NCBI RefSeq assembly: GCF_900107965.1 | Contig: NZ_FNVU01000027.1 | Span: forward strand, 1-64,000 | DNA length: 64,000 nucleotides | Source: Actinacidiphila yanglinensis | GTDB taxonomy: Bacteria > Actinomycetota > Actinomycetes > Streptomycetales > Streptomycetaceae | Direction of reading: 5' to 3' | Shown: positions 23,957 through 32,449 of the stretch, in pieces | Layout: each line of letters begins with the position of its first letter | How positions within the stretch are numbered: the first letter of the stretch is position 1 | Notes under the pieces: generated by a model | What the model saw: only the letters and a program-made list of their open reading frames with translations | What the model was told of the DNA's origin: nothing | The model's database searches: none | Program-made: the position numbers and the translations under genes

Positions 23957-26164
23957 TCACACCCCGGTGGGGACGGCGGCGGGCTGCGGCGGGAGGTCGG
24001 CCGGGTCCGCGTCGCTCAGTCCGGCGCGGGCGTGCAGGCGGCGCAGCGGGCCGGGCGCGTACCACGCGGCCCTGCCGAGCAGCCGCATCGCGGCCGGGAC
24101 GAGGATGCCGCGGACGGCGACCGCGTCGATGAGGATCGCCAGGCCGCTGCCGAGGCCGAACATCTGGATGAAGCTCACCTTGCCGGTGCCGAAGGCGAAG
24201 AAGCTCGCGCCGAGCAGGACGGCGGCCATGGTGACCAGGCGGCCGGTGCGCGACAAACCCCCGGCGACGGCGGAGGCGGTGTCGGCGCCCGCGTCGTGCA
24301 GTTCCTTGATGCGGCTGGTGACGAACACCTCGTAGTCCATGGACAGTCCGAAGGCGACGCAGAACATCAGCACGGTCATCGAGGTGTCCATCGGCATGGG
24401 TGTGAAGCCGAGCAGGCCGGACAGGTGCCCGTCCTGGAAGACCCACACCATCGCGCCGATGGCCGCGCACAGGCTCACGCTGTTGAGGACCAGCGCGCGC
24501 AGCGGCTGGACGACGCTGCCGGTGAACAGGAAGAGCAGCACGAAGGTGGTGGCCACGATCCAGCCGATCGCCAGCGGCAGCCGGCTCGCGATCGCGTGCT
24601 TGGCGTCGACCAGTTCCGCGTCGGAGCCGCCCACCAGCACGCTCGCACCGGCCGGCGCGGGCAGGGCGCGTACGCTGCGCACCAGCGTCTGCGCCGAACC
24701 GCTGCTCAGACCGGGCGACTTGGCGACGGTCAGCCGCTCGCCCCGCGGCCGGGAGAGCGCCGCGTCCTGCGGGGAGGGCGCCTTTCGCGCGCCCGCGGTG
24801 TACGTCCCCGTCGACGCCTCGACCTGGGCGACGCCGGGCAGCCGGGACAGCCGCGCCGCGTAGCCGCCGAGCGCGTCCTTGCCGACAGCGCCCTTGGTGA
24901 CGAGTTGGAGGGCCGCGGAGTCGTTGCTCGCGAAGTCCCGGTCCAGGCTCTCGGTGGCGATCCGGCTCTGCGCGGTGGTGGGCAGCACCCGCTCGTCCGG
25001 GCTGCCGAAGGTGACCTTGAGCAGCGGGGACGCCAGCGCGAGCAGGATCACCAGAGCGGGCAGCGCGGTGAACGCGGGCTTGCGCATGGCGGCGGTGGCG
25101 ATCCGTCCCCACAGCGGCGCGTCGGAGCGGCGCACGGTGCTCGAACCGGGCAGCCGGCCGGCGTTGACCTTCTGGCCGAGCGCCGCGAGCAGGGCCGGGA
25201 TGACGACGACGGCGGAGGTCGCCGCGATCACCACGACGCCGATGCCGGCGTAGGCGAAGGACCGCAGGAAGTACTGCGGGAAGACCAGCAGCGCGGCCAT
25301 CGCGGCGGCGACGGTGGAGGAGGAGAACACGATGGTGCGGCCCGCCGAGCGGACGGTGCGCTCCAGCGCGTCCGGGACGGAAATGCCGTCGGCGAGGTGC
25401 TCGCGGAACCGGTTGACGATCAGCAGCGCGTAGTCGATGCCCAGGCCCAGGCCGAGCGCGGTGGTGATGTTGATGGCGAACACCGAGACGTCGGTGAAGC
25501 TGCCGATGATGTCGAGTTCGGCGAAGGTGCCCATCACCGCGATGACGCCGATGACCAGCGGCAGCAGCGCGGCCACGAAACTGCCGAAGACCAGCACCAG
25601 CAGGATGAGGGTGACGGGTACGGCGATCGACTCCGCCGTCGCGAGGTCCTTGGTGACCTGCGAGTCGACGTCGTTGCTGACCGCCACGGCCCCGCCGGCC
25701 TGGACGGTGATCGCGCCCCGCTCGCCGGTGTACCGGTCGGTGATCGTCTTGGTGCGGTCGGCGGTCTGGTTGTCGTTGCCCTTGATGTGGGCGAGGACCA
25801 GGACCTTCCTGCCGTCCTTGGAGGTCAGGCCGGCGCTCGGGGCGTCCCAGTAGGAGGTGACCTCGTCGACGGTCGGCTCGTGCTTCAGGTCGGCGGTGAG
25901 TGCACGACCCGCGCGGGTCGCGGCCGCCGACTGCGGTCCGCCGTCCGGCGTCACCAGCAGCACCAGGTCGGCCTCGCCGCCGAACTCCCGGTCGATGAGG
26001 GACTTCGCGCGGCTGGAGGGAGCGGACGGATCGTCGAAGCCGCCGCTCTCCAGCTTGCCGAACGCCCCGACGCCGACGGCACCCATCACCACCACGGCGA
26101 CGGCACTGAGGATCAGAACCAGCCGGGTTCTGGTCAGAGCGAGCCGCACTATCCTGCCGAGCAT
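23957..26164 (-). CDS. MMPL/RND-family membrane transporter
   Basis: This is a 735-residue inner-membrane protein with the duplicated MMPL plan. TM1 is near residues 13-33, followed by a large extracytoplasmic loop, then a five-TM block with GLGLGIDYALLIVNRFREHL, a second loop, and a second block with FGLSMDYEVFVTSRIKELH. Actinobacterial MMPL proteins export lipids, siderophores or antibiotics with the proton motive force. The start is ATG at 26164 with GAGAAAGG 8 nt upstream. It has a promoter at 26395-26422 and ends with the six-codon ORF and terminator. The PadR gene upstream on the same strand is a candidate regulator. The cargo is unknown. Confidence 0.9.
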   Translation of the reverse strand: MLGRIVRLALTRTRLVLILSAVAVVVMGAVGVGAFGKLESGGFDDPSAPSSRAKSLIDREFGGEADLVLLVTPDGGPQSAAATRAGRALTADLKHEPTVDEVTSYWDAPSAGLTSKDGRKVLVLAHIKGNDNQTADRTKTITDRYTGERGAITVQAGGAVAVSNDVDSQVTKDLATAESIAVPVTLILLVLVFGSFVAALLPLVIGVIAVMGTFAELDIIGSFTDVSVFAINITTALGLGLGIDYALLIVNRFREHLADGISVPDALERTVRSAGRTIVFSSSTVAAAMAALLVFPQYFLRSFAYAGIGVVVIAATSAVVVIPALLAALGQKVNAGRLPGSSTVRRSDAPLWGRIATAAMRKPAFTALPALVILLALASPLLKVTFGSPDERVLPTTAQSRIATESLDRDFASNDSAALQLVTKGAVGKDALGGYAARLSRLPGVAQVEASTGTYTAGARKAPSPQDAALSRPRGERLTVAKSPGLSSGSAQTLVRSVRALPAPAGASVLVGGSDAELVDAKHAIASRLPLAIGWIVATTFVLLFLFTGSVVQPLRALVLNSVSLCAAIGAMVWVFQDGHLSGLLGFTPMPMDTSMTVLMFCVAFGLSMDYEVFVTSRIKELHDAGADTASAVAGGLSRTGRLVTMAAVLLGASFFAFGTGKVSFIQMFGLGSGLAILIDAVAVRGILVPAAMRLLGRAAWYAPGPLRRLHARAGLSDADPADLPPQPAAVPTGV

Positions 26165-26683
26165 TGTGAGGGCCTTTCTCGCATGAGTACGGAACGAGCA
26201 TCGGGAAGAGCCGGGCGGAGGCGCACCGGGACGCACGCAGGTGTCGACCGACGTGTGTCCGCACGGGCGGGCCCGGGCACGGGCCGGCCACCGGACCGGG
26301 CTTTCGCGTCGACGCCGTCCAACACCGTTGACCGCGCGGCAGGTTGGGCCGCGTGGCGGAACAGCGGGAGTCCGTCGACGTCTGACGTGCACCGACTCTA
26401 GGGGCGCGGGGGGACACCGCAATGTCGTTGAGGGACACGTGGGCAGGACACACGTGTGGCGGTCCGACGGGGTGGGTGCGAGGGCGGATGCCGGGTGCGC
26501 TCGGGTGTGGGGTGCGCGGGGTGCGCGGGTAGGTGGAGAGCGATGCGCGGGGCGCACGGGCAGCGGGGAGCCGCGCCGCGGGGCGGACGGGATCAGGTCA
26601 CCGTCGGATCGGGCGAGGGCACTTCGGGGGTCGGGCGGTCGTGCCGCCTTCCGCGCGACCGGGCGCGCGGCGGAGCGGAGGTG
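26165..26683. other. Long region between PadR and MMPL genes
   Basis: This 519-bp stretch contains the MMPL promoter and palindrome described at 26395-26458 and GC-rich inverted sequence just after the PadR stop (about 26625-26690) that may terminate PadR transcription. No gene is convincing on either strand. Confidence 0.5.
26395..26422 (-). promoter_or_regulatory. Promoter of the MMPL gene
   Basis: On the minus strand TTGCGG (26422-26417), a 16-nt spacer and TAGAGT (26400-26395) form a plausible promoter, giving a ~225-nt leader before the MMPL start. Just upstream is a perfect 10-bp palindrome CACACGTGTG (26449-26458), a candidate regulator site. Confidence 0.5.
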
Positions 26684-27289
26684 CTACCGCTCCGAGGACT
26701 CCGGGTCCTTCGGCTCGACGGGCCGGCCGGAAGCGTCGTGCGAGGCCGCACCATCCTGCGCCCCGGCGGCCTTCTCCCGTGCACCGACCTGCGCGGCCGC
26801 CCACCGCGCCCACTCCTCCTGCATGGTGGCCAGGCGCAGCCCGAACTCGAGCGCGAGCCGGCCGTTGACGGAGAAGGGTTCCACCCGCCCGACCGTCTTC
26901 TCCACCTCTTCCAGGGCCGCCCGCTCCCCCGCGCACCGCTCCGCCTCGCGTTCCAGGAACCCGACGGCCTCCTGCGTGCTGAGCTCTCCGAGGAAGAAGA
27001 CCCGCAGCAGGGTGTCGTTGCGCCGCTGCCGGACCGGCTCGGTCTCGGTGAGCCAGCGCCGCAGCTCGTCCCGGCCAGCCGGGGTGACCACGTACTCCTT
27101 GCGGCCGCGCGGGCCCTCGTCGGAGACCTCCAGCAGACCGGCGGCGGTGAGCTTCCCCAGCTCGCCGTAGACCTGGCTCTGGGTGGCGTGCCACACATGG
27201 TCGAGTGAGGTCTCGAACGACTTCATCAGGTCGTACCCGCTCGCGGACGTGTCGGCGAGCAGTCCCAGGACGGCGTGGCGCAGACTCAT
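26684..27289 (-). CDS. PadR-family transcriptional regulator
   Basis: This is a 201-residue regulator. The N-terminal winged helix (MSLRHAVLGLLADTSASGYDL, VWHATQSQVYGELGKLTAAGLL, GRKEYVVTPAG) is followed by the helical Vir/PadR C-terminal domain around residues 95-175 and a disordered acidic tail. PadR proteins usually repress nearby transporter or stress genes and their own gene. The start is ATG at 27289, preceded by GAAGGTGAGG. Three related TTGACA-type palindromes lie between this gene and the divergent PucR-type gene. The MMPL exporter downstream on the same strand is a second possible target. Confidence 0.92.
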   Translation of the reverse strand: MSLRHAVLGLLADTSASGYDLMKSFETSLDHVWHATQSQVYGELGKLTAAGLLEVSDEGPRGRKEYVVTPAGRDELRRWLTETEPVRQRRNDTLLRVFFLGELSTQEAVGFLEREAERCAGERAALEEVEKTVGRVEPFSVNGRLALEFGLRLATMQEEWARWAAAQVGAREKAAGAQDGAASHDASGRPVEPKDPESSER

Positions 27290-27311
27290 ACCCAACCCTC
27301 ACCTTCTCATC

Positions 27312-27352
27312 TTGACAGGTCAAAGCCGCACCCTCTCATCATGACAGGTCGT
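27312..27352. promoter_or_regulatory. Two PadR operator-like repeats
   Basis: TTGACAGGTCAA (27312-27323, palindromic) and ATGACAGGTCGT (27341-27352, imperfect) are 29 bp apart and each is preceded by CTCATC, immediately upstream of the PadR gene. A third, TTGACATGTCAA, is at 27408-27419. Spacing and symmetry suggest binding of the PadR dimer (inference). Confidence 0.55.
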
Positions 27353-27407
27353 GCCGCCAGTGGCCGCGCGCTCCCTCGCACCACCCTCCGGATCCCACAT
27401 TCCACAG

Positions 27408-27437
27408 TTGACATGTCAAGATTCGAAGGTCTACCGT
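27408..27437 (+). promoter_or_regulatory. Promoter of PucR-type gene overlapped by palindrome
   Basis: TTGACA (27408-27413), an 18-nt spacer and TACCGT (27432-27437) form a promoter for the gene at 27465. The -35 box is the left half of the perfect 12-bp palindrome TTGACATGTCAA, so a repressor bound there would block RNA polymerase. Confidence 0.6.
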
Positions 27438-27464
27438 CACGGCGTGCCGTCAAGGAGGGGCGAG

Positions 27465-28721
27465 ATGCGGGAGATGGTCACTGTGCGTACGGATGTCGGG
27501 CCGAGCGAGCCGGGCTGGCTCGGCGAGATGACCGGGGCGATCGCGGCCGAGGTCGTCCAGAAGGTGTTTCCCTCACAGAAGGGCCGCGGCGGCTTCCACG
27601 CGCAGGTGAGCCGTTTCGTGCGGTCCGACCTGGCGCGGGTCGCCTCGGCCGCCAACGGGCAGCAGGACCTGGCCGCCGCCCACCTCAACCTCCCCGCCGA
27701 GTACGGGCGTTGGCTGGCGGAGTGCGGCTTCCCGGCGAGCGCCGTGCGGGACGCCTACTGGATCGGCATGCGGCAGATGCTGGAGCAGTGGGCGAAGCGG
27801 GGCTGGACCGGCGCCGTGGTGGACGCCACCGGCGGGAACGGCGCCACCAGCGAGACCGTCGCCCTCGTCACCACCGCGGCCTTCGACTGCACGGAGCGCG
27901 GCATCAAGCGGGCCGCAGGGGCGTACGACGCCCGGCTCGCCGAACTCCGCGGCCAGGGCTCGCTCCGCCGGCGCGCCGTCGTCCAGGAGATCCTCGGCAG
28001 CGCGGTGGAGTCGGGCGGCGAGGCGGAGGCAGCACTGGGGTACCGGCTCTCCCAGTCCCACGTGTGCGTCCTTCTGCACCCCTCCGAACCCGACGAGGCG
28101 AAGGAGTCGCTGCGAGCCGCAAGGAGCGAGACGGGAGCGGTCGACCTGCTGGCGGTCGCGCTCGGCGCGTCGTGGTGCACGTGGCTCGGCTACGGGATGG
28201 CGGCCGGGGTGGAGACGGCCGGCCGGCTGCGCGACGTGCTGCGCGAGGCGGGCGTGCGGGCGACGATCGGCGGCCCGCGCGACGGCACGGAGGGCTTCCG
28301 GCGCGCCTACCGGGAGGCCCGGCGCGCGGAGGACCTGACCGCTCTGCTCGCCGGCGACGGCACCGTGCTGTCGTACCACGACGTGGCGTTGGAGGACGTC
28401 CTGCTCCAGGACCCGGCCCGGGCCGCGCAGTTCGCCGGCGACGAGCTGGGCGCCTTCGCGCTGGACTCGCCGCGCGCCGCGCGCATGCGCGAGACCTTGT
28501 ACACCTGGCTCTCGACCGGTTCCAGGACGGTCACGGCGACGCGGCTCGGCGTGCACGAGAACACCGTCCGGCAGAGGCTGCGGTCCGCGGCCGACGTGCT
28601 CGGCGCGAACTACCAGCAGCGGCGGACCGAACTGCTGAGCGCCCTGAAGATCCGCTGCGCCCTGGGGCCGATGGACGCGCCGCCCACCGCGCCCGCGCAC
28701 CTCGACACCTCCCGATGTTGA
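27465..28721 (+). CDS. PucR/CdaR-type transcriptional regulator (first of two paralogues)
   Basis: This is a 418-residue regulator with a C-terminal PucR-type helix-turn-helix (YTWLSTGSRTVTATRLGVHENTVRQRLRSA, about residues 345-375), preceded by a GGDEF-like/CdaR middle domain (LGYRLSQSHVCVLLHPSEPDE) and an N-terminal helical region. Such proteins usually sense small metabolites. The start is ATG at 27465 with AAGGAGGGG about 6 nt upstream. Its promoter contains a PadR-like palindrome, so it is probably under PadR control. The next gene encodes a homologue with the same domain order, and the promoter of that gene overlaps this gene's stop codon. Confidence 0.87.
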   Translation: MREMVTVRTDVGPSEPGWLGEMTGAIAAEVVQKVFPSQKGRGGFHAQVSRFVRSDLARVASAANGQQDLAAAHLNLPAEYGRWLAECGFPASAVRDAYWIGMRQMLEQWAKRGWTGAVVDATGGNGATSETVALVTTAAFDCTERGIKRAAGAYDARLAELRGQGSLRRRAVVQEILGSAVESGGEAEAALGYRLSQSHVCVLLHPSEPDEAKESLRAARSETGAVDLLAVALGASWCTWLGYGMAAGVETAGRLRDVLREAGVRATIGGPRDGTEGFRRAYREARRAEDLTALLAGDGTVLSYHDVALEDVLLQDPARAAQFAGDELGAFALDSPRAARMRETLYTWLSTGSRTVTATRLGVHENTVRQRLRSAADVLGANYQQRRTELLSALKIRCALGPMDAPPTAPAHLDTSRC

Positions 28722-28746
28722 CAGCATTAACACCGGGCCCTATGTT
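28718..28746 (+). promoter_or_regulatory. Consensus promoter overlapping the stop of the first PucR-type gene
   Basis: TTGACA (28718-28723), a 17-nt spacer and TATGTT (28741-28746) are near consensus. The TGA stop of the upstream gene lies within the -35 box. The spacer contains CATTAACACC (28725-28734), a 10-mer that recurs just upstream of the TetR gene at 32458-32467. Confidence 0.65.
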
Positions 28747-28943
28747 TACGATATTCACATTGTTGCGTCCATGGGATGCCACTGATGCGGGACGGACAAG
28801 GGGCACGAAGCCCCGGCCGGTTACGCGACGAGCGCCGCCTCCGACGGATGGCGCGGCGCGGTGACGGTGACGTCCGCACCGCCCTCCCCGGGCCGCCCGG
28901 GCGCACCGGGAACCGAAGGCGCGAGCGAAAGCGAGAAGCGGTC

Positions 28944-30236
28944 ATGCATGCCACGGAGATGCCCGTCCACCCGGCGCGCGACATCCGGGGCGGGGACGGG
29001 GCAGCCGGCCGGGACGAGCCTGCCCGCCGGGACTGGCGCGGGCCCATGGTCCGGTCGGTCGCCGACGCCATCGTCGACCAGGCGTTCGCCGGGCGACCGG
29101 AGAGCCCGTCCTTCCGCGCCCGGATCACCCATGTCGTCCACGCGCACCTCGGGGCCACGGGCATCCTCGGCCGGGCCGCCGCGGACCCGGGACGGACCGT
29201 CGAGGAGGAGGCCGCCGCGTTCGGCGGATGGCTCGCCGAGCAGCAGATCCCGGGGCACCTCGTGCACGAGGTCTACTGGACGGGCATGCGCCGCACCCTG
29301 CAGCTCTGGGCCGAGGCGGGATGGCCCGGGCTCGCGTCCCCGGCCGGCGCCCCCGGTCCCGTGCCGGGAGAGCGGGTGACCCGGGCGACGCAGCGGGCGA
29401 TGGAACTGACCGAACGCGCCACGGCGGCGGCGAAGGCCGAGCACTGCAGGATCACAGCCACCCTCCGGGTCGGCGGGGACCTGCGGCGGAACTCCCTCGC
29501 GAGGGAGATCCTCGACGGGGCGCACGACGCGGTCACCCTCGACCTCGACGCGACCCTGGGATACCGCCTGTCGTCCACGCACGTCGCGGTGCTGCTGGAC
29601 GTGGAGTCGAGGGAGGAGGCCGAGCGCGTGCTGCGCGGCGTCGCCGCCGCCGCCGGCGCCAGGGACCGGCTTCTGGTGCCCATGTCGGCGCCGCAGTGGG
29701 CGGGTTGGCTCGGCTTCAGCACGGACCCCGGACGTCGCGGACTCGCCGCCGTGCAGCACGCGCTGCGCGGCGCCGGCGGATCCTCGTCGATGAGCGGCGC
29801 CCGCTCCGGCATCAACGGGTTCCGGCGGTCCTTCGCCGAAGCCCGCCGGGTCGAGGCGATGCGCCCGGTGCTCGCGCCCGGCGCGGACCACGTCCTGTGC
29901 TTCACCGAACTCGCCCTGGAATCAGTGCTCCTGAGCGACGTGGACGCGGCGCGGACCTTCGCCGTCGACGAGCTGGGCGAGCTCGCCGAGCCGACCGACC
30001 GCGCGGCCCGGCTGCGCACGACCCTCTCGGTCTGGCTGTCCTGCGGCTCGCAGACCCTCACGGCCTCCCGGCTCGGCATCCACGAGAACACCGTGCGGCT
30101 GCGGATCGCCACCGCGACCCGCACGCTCGGTCCCAGCCTGCTGGAGCGCAGGACCGAACTCCTCATCGCGCTCAGGCTCTGCCGCGTCGTCGGCATGCCG
30201 GAGCCCGCCGCCCCGGGGCGGCCCTCCCCGCGCTGA
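28944..30236 (+). CDS. PucR/CdaR-type transcriptional regulator (second paralogue)
   Basis: This is a 430-residue homologue of the preceding protein with the same layout: a helical N-terminal region (AEQQIPGHLVHEVYWTGMRR corresponds to AECGFPASAVRDAYWIGMRQ in the first), a central domain (LGYRLSSTHVAVLLDVESRE) and a C-terminal helix-turn-helix (SRLGIHENTVRLRIATATRT). The start ATG at 28944 has only a weak GAGAAG ribosome site; the protein would have a ~25-residue extension over its paralogue. It has its own strong promoter and a ~190-nt leader. It lies 114 bp before an FAD oxidoreductase gene, its probable target or partner. Confidence 0.85.
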   Translation: MHATEMPVHPARDIRGGDGAAGRDEPARRDWRGPMVRSVADAIVDQAFAGRPESPSFRARITHVVHAHLGATGILGRAAADPGRTVEEEAAAFGGWLAEQQIPGHLVHEVYWTGMRRTLQLWAEAGWPGLASPAGAPGPVPGERVTRATQRAMELTERATAAAKAEHCRITATLRVGGDLRRNSLAREILDGAHDAVTLDLDATLGYRLSSTHVAVLLDVESREEAERVLRGVAAAAGARDRLLVPMSAPQWAGWLGFSTDPGRRGLAAVQHALRGAGGSSSMSGARSGINGFRRSFAEARRVEAMRPVLAPGADHVLCFTELALESVLLSDVDAARTFAVDELGELAEPTDRAARLRTTLSVWLSCGSQTLTASRLGIHENTVRLRIATATRTLGPSLLERRTELLIALRLCRVVGMPEPAAPGRPSPR

Positions 30237-30350
30237 ACGGACACCGGGCCGGATGCCGTCGCGGAGGCCGTCCACACGCGGGGCAACTCCGCCGTCGACC
30301 GGCCGCGACGCACGACATCACCCCATCACATCAGCTCAGAAGAGGGCGAC

Positions 30351-31757
30351 ATGAACACATCCTGGGGACCGCGCGGGCACGCCGTGGTCATCGGCGGCTC
30401 GATCGCGGGCATCCTGACGGCCCGCGCGCTGAGCGAGACCTTCGCGCGGGTCACCGTGGTCGAACGGGACCGCTTTCCCGAACAGCCCGCGCCGCGCCGG
30501 GGAGTTCCGCAGAGCGGCCAGGTGCACGGGCTGCTCGCGCGCGGCCGGCTGGTGCTGGAGGAACTCTTCCCCGGTTTCACGGACGAGGTGGTGGCCGCCG
30601 GAGCGTGCCTGGCGGACCTCCAGGCGGACATGCACTGGTACCAGGACGGCCGGCTGGTCAAGCCCGCGGTCTCCGGCCTGCTGGGTGTGGGGGTGAGCCG
30701 CCCGCTCCTGGAGCACACCCTCCGCGCGCGTGTCGCGGGGATCGACGGAGTGTCCTTCCGCGAGCGCTGCGAGGTGCTCGGCCTGCTGGCCTCCGCGGAC
30801 CGCCGCCGGGTGACGGGCGTCCGGCTGCGGGGACTTGACGGCGCGGTCGGGTCGGAACTGCCCGCGGACCTGGTCGTCGACGCGTCCGGCCGGGGGTCGC
30901 GCTCCCCCGCGTGGCTGGAGGAACTCGGGTACCGGCGTCCCCGGGAGGAGAGCGTCCGGGTGCGGACCACCTATGTGGCGCGCCTCTACCGGCGGGAGTC
31001 GCTCCTCGACGGACGCGCCCTGACGGCCTGCTCCGCCTACCCGGGCACCCCGCGCAGCGCGATCGCCATCGCGCAGGAGGGCGACCGCCTCCTCATGTCC
31101 CTCGGCGGCTGGACGGGCGTGGTGCCCCCCACCGACGACGCCGGCGCCCTCGCCTACGCGGAGAGCCTGGCCGCACCTGACTTCGCCGAGGTCATACGTA
31201 CCGGAAAGCCCCTGGGCGAGCCGGTGTTGATGCGTTTCCCGGCCAGTGTCCGCACGCGCTACGAGGACCTCGCGGACTTCCCCGGGGGCTACCTCGTCGC
31301 GGGAGACGCCCTGTGCAGCTTCAACCCCTTCTACGGGCAGGGGATGACCGTGGCGGCGCTGCAGGCACTGGCCCTGAGGGACCTTCTCGACGAGGACCGG
31401 CAGCACCAGGACCACGGGGACGAGGACCACGGCGACGGACACCGGCAGGACGGCGGGCACCGCGACGATCCCGGCGCCCGCTTCTTCCGCGCCGCGGCGC
31501 GGGTGCTCGACGTCCCCTGGGGCATGGCGGTGGCCGGCGACCTCAGGTTCCCGGAGGTGGAGGGGGTGCGCACGCCGCGGACGCGGGAGATGGGCGACTA
31601 CCTCACCCGCTACCGGGTGGCCGCGGCCGACGACGCGTACCTGGGCACCGTGCTCCTGCGGGTGACGCACATGCTCGACGGCCCCGCCGCGCTGACGGCT
31701 CCGGACGTGGTCGCGCGGGTCGAGGCCGGGTTCCGGGCGAGCGGTGTTCCGGCGTGA
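30351..31757 (+). CDS. FAD-dependent oxidoreductase (geranylgeranyl-reductase/monooxygenase-like)
   Basis: This is a 468-residue flavoprotein. The Rossmann motif is VVIGGSIAGILTARAL (residues 12-27) ending in VVERDRFP, DLVVDASGRGSRSP is the NAD(P)H/FAD loop, and the second FAD motif is YLVAGDALCSFNPFYGQGM about residues 312-330. This matches FAD-binding monooxygenases and geranylgeranyl-reductase-like enzymes of secondary metabolism. An unusual His/Asp/Gly-rich insertion occupies about residues 347-373 just after the GD motif. ATG 30351 follows GAAGAGGG. It is convergent with the TetR gene; the two 3' ends carry small tandem duplications. The substrate is unknown. Confidence 0.85.
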   Translation: MNTSWGPRGHAVVIGGSIAGILTARALSETFARVTVVERDRFPEQPAPRRGVPQSGQVHGLLARGRLVLEELFPGFTDEVVAAGACLADLQADMHWYQDGRLVKPAVSGLLGVGVSRPLLEHTLRARVAGIDGVSFRERCEVLGLLASADRRRVTGVRLRGLDGAVGSELPADLVVDASGRGSRSPAWLEELGYRRPREESVRVRTTYVARLYRRESLLDGRALTACSAYPGTPRSAIAIAQEGDRLLMSLGGWTGVVPPTDDAGALAYAESLAAPDFAEVIRTGKPLGEPVLMRFPASVRTRYEDLADFPGGYLVAGDALCSFNPFYGQGMTVAALQALALRDLLDEDRQHQDHGDEDHGDGHRQDGGHRDDPGARFFRAAARVLDVPWGMAVAGDLRFPEVEGVRTPRTREMGDYLTRYRVAAADDAYLGTVLLRVTHMLDGPAALTAPDVVARVEAGFRASGVPA

Positions 31758-31841
31758 GGCGTGCCCGCAAGCAGTGTGTCCCGGCGTGAGGCGTGCCGGT
31801 CAGGTCGCGTCCCTGTCCGGCCCTCGGCTCAGGTCGCGTCC
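31749..31841. repeat. Tandem duplications at the convergent ends of the FAD oxidoreductase and TetR genes
   Basis: CCGGCGTGAGGCGTGCC occurs at 31749-31765 and again at 31781-31797; the first copy contains the oxidoreductase stop codon. TCAGGTCGCGTCC occurs near 31800 and again at 31829-31841, where it contains the TetR stop codon. Both gene ends therefore appear to have been locally duplicated. Confidence 0.6.
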
Positions 31842-32449
31842 TCGCCCGGCGCCTTGGCGAGGAACACCGACCACGCCGAGTCGGTCAGGGCCTGGGCCGT
31901 GCCGTCGATGCCGAGCGCCTGGAAACCGCCGTTGAGATGCAGCACGGTCAGGCCGTGCGCCGTCGCCCAGAGGAACCGCGCGATCTCCGGCGCGGGCACG
32001 TCCGGCGTCAGGGCCCCGGCGTGCTGGGCCTGCTCCACGAAATCGATCATCGGCTCGAAGGACGCCCGCTGCGCTTCCTCGGTCTCACTGCGATAGCGGT
32101 CGTTGAACATGATCCCGAAGAGTTCCGGATAATCGCTCGCGAACTGCATGTAGCAGACCCCGAACAGCCTCAGCTGGTCAATCGGATCGGTGGCCTTGCC
32201 CATGGACTCGCCCAGAATTCCGAGCAGTTGCCCGTATCCCCGTGCCGCCACCGCGCCGAGCAGGGCGTCGCGGCTCTCGAAGTGGCGGTACGGCGCCGCG
32301 ACGCTGACCCCGACCCGGCGGGCCAGCTCGTGCAGGCTGAACCCGGTGGCGCCCTTCTCCGCGAGGAGTTGCTGCGCACCCTCGATGAGGGACTCCTTCA
32401 ACGCCCCGTGATGGTAGCGGCCGCCCCGCCCCGCACTCGTCTGCTCCAT
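31829..32449 (-). CDS. TetR/AcrR-family transcriptional regulator
   Basis: This is a 206-residue regulator. The N-terminal helix-turn-helix reads YHHGALKESLIEGAQQLLAE then FSLHELARRVGVSVAAPYRHF, typical of TetR proteins, followed by a helical ligand-binding domain with TetR_C-like FEPMIDFVEQAQ. The start is ATG at 32449. The promoter region contains CATTAACACC (32458-32467), also present in the promoter of the second PucR-type gene, so both may be controlled by the same protein. The carotenoid-oxygenase gene is divergent, 369 bp away. The effector is unknown. Confidence 0.9.
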   Translation of the reverse strand: MEQTSAGRGGRYHHGALKESLIEGAQQLLAEKGATGFSLHELARRVGVSVAAPYRHFESRDALLGAVAARGYGQLLGILGESMGKATDPIDQLRLFGVCYMQFASDYPELFGIMFNDRYRSETEEAQRASFEPMIDFVEQAQHAGALTPDVPAPEIARFLWATAHGLTVLHLNGGFQALGIDGTAQALTDSAWSVFLAKAPGEDAT

